Shown here one piece after another: positions 6,699 through 6,885 of a DNA stretch of 6,885 nt. The stretch spans positions 1-6,885 of the forward strand of contig CAAGIU010000126.1 of NCBI GenBank assembly GCA_900770015.1. The letters are read 5' to 3'. This DNA comes from an uncultured Oscillospiraceae bacterium. Lineage in GTDB: Bacteria; Bacillota_A; Clostridia; Oscillospirales; Oscillospiraceae. The notes beneath the pieces were generated by a model. It did not search any database and was not told the DNA's origin. It was given only the letters and a program-made list of their open reading frames with translations. The position numbers and the translations under genes were made by a program. Within the stretch, counting starts at the first letter, position 1; each line of letters starts with the position of its first letter.

Positions 6699-6840
6699 GT
6701 AGGGGAGGATATCATCCTCCCGCGCGGTACCATCCAACATGACAGAAAATGTTGGGCGAATCCGTACCACGCCTGGCGTGGTTCCATTCACCGGAACACT
6801 CAGTTATCGTACCTGGCGGGAGGCTGATAGCCTCCCCTAC
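6699..6840. repeat. 142-bp element with inverted GTAG-hairpin ends (REP/BIME-like or MITE)
   Basis: The two 24-nt ends (6699-6722 and 6817-6840) are inverted copies matching at 22 of 24 positions. Each end is GTAG followed by a perfect 8-bp hairpin with a 3-nt loop: GGGAGGAT/ATCCTCCC (6703-6721), and GGGAGGCT/AGCCTCCC (6818-6836) followed by CTAC (6837-6840). The two differences between the ends compensate each other, so both hairpins stay perfect. Inside are CCAACAT/ATGTTGG (6734-6740 with 6749-6755), ACCACGC/GCGTGGT (6766-6772 with 6776-6782) and an alternative GTTCC/GGAAC (6781-6785 with 6793-6797). No credible gene is inside. The GTAG head with adjacent hairpin is the known layout of REP sequences moved by Y1 (HUH) REP-associated transposases; whether such an enzyme exists in this genome cannot be seen. 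Confidence 0.7.
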
Positions 6841-6845
6841 TAGTA

Positions 6846-6854
6846 TGTTATAAT
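6846..6854 (+). promoter_or_regulatory. Possible extended -10 promoter directed out of the window
   Basis: TGTTATAAT on the plus strand is a perfect TATAAT (6849-6854) with a TG one base upstream. No good -35 lies 16-18 nt before it: that stretch is the right end hairpin of the repeat element (6818-6836). Downstream, the AAGAGAGAG stretch (6872-6880) could be part of a ribosome binding site for a divergent gene starting just past the window. The region is AT-rich, so a chance match is possible. Confidence 0.4.
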
Positions 6855-6885
6855 TAAAGATTTACGGCTTACAAGAGAGAGTGAA

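Noticed and set aside
6643..6721. CRISPR repeat-spacer structure suggested by recurring GGGAGG/CCTCCC blocks
   Set aside because: The copies are inverted, irregularly spaced and self-palindromic, with no regular direct repeats or spacers.
6381..6791. A 136-codon minus-strand frame running from the repeat element into the U32 gene
   Set aside because: It crosses the terminator, the promoter and the U32 start in another frame, and its second half is a frame-shifted reading of U32 codons.

Overview
The window holds five protein genes, all on the minus strand, head to tail and tightly packed. They are preceded by a promoter at about 6564-6592 and closed by a strong hairpin terminator at 147-187. 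In transcription order they are a long U32-family protein (4450-6531), a Maf nucleotide pyrophosphatase (3840-4418), MreC (3013-3843), MreD (2312-3004) and the class B penicillin-binding protein PBP2/MrdA (204-2324). Consecutive genes are 31 nt apart, overlap by 4 nt, are 8 nt apart and overlap by 13 nt, so the unit very probably makes one polycistronic mRNA with translational coupling.

The organism is most likely a GC-rich anaerobic Firmicute (class Clostridia, perhaps Oscillospiraceae/Ruminococcaceae). This is inferred from strong GGAGG-type ribosome binding sites, the long two-part U32 protein, the maf-mreC-mreD-pbp2 linkage and the style of the hairpin-rich intergenic repeats. No rRNA or other taxonomic marker is present.

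The core of the operon is cell-wall elongation. MreC (membrane anchor, coiled coil, periplasmic-type beta domain) and MreD (polytopic membrane protein) belong to the rod complex that positions and activates PBP2, the transpeptidase that crosslinks new peptidoglycan together with the SEDS polymerase RodA. Neither mreB nor rodA is in the window, and maf overlaps mreC where mreB often sits. Maf hydrolyses non-canonical or excess pyrimidine nucleotides. The U32 protein is probably an iron-sulfur RNA-hydroxylation-type enzyme rather than a true protease.

The two intergenic ends carry the non-genic interest. At the left (about 21-92) is a run of three small hairpins, each with a 3-nt loop, resembling a dispersed intergenic repeat. 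At the right (6699-6840) is a 142-bp element whose ends are inverted copies of a GTAG tetranucleotide followed by an 8-bp, 3-nt-loop hairpin. This is the architecture of paired REP (BIME-like) sequences, with several more palindromes inside. A minus-strand terminator (6639-6661) separates it from the operon promoter, and a possible plus-strand promoter beyond it (6846-6854) points out of the window.

Three gene starts deserve attention: the U32 protein most likely begins at 6531 rather than 6546, MreD at ATG 3004 rather than TTG 3016, and PBP2 at 2324, with its ribosome binding site inside mreD. I see no wholly new system. The best leads are the GTAG-hairpin element, the double cysteine clusters of the U32 protein and an unusual polybasic tail on MreD.
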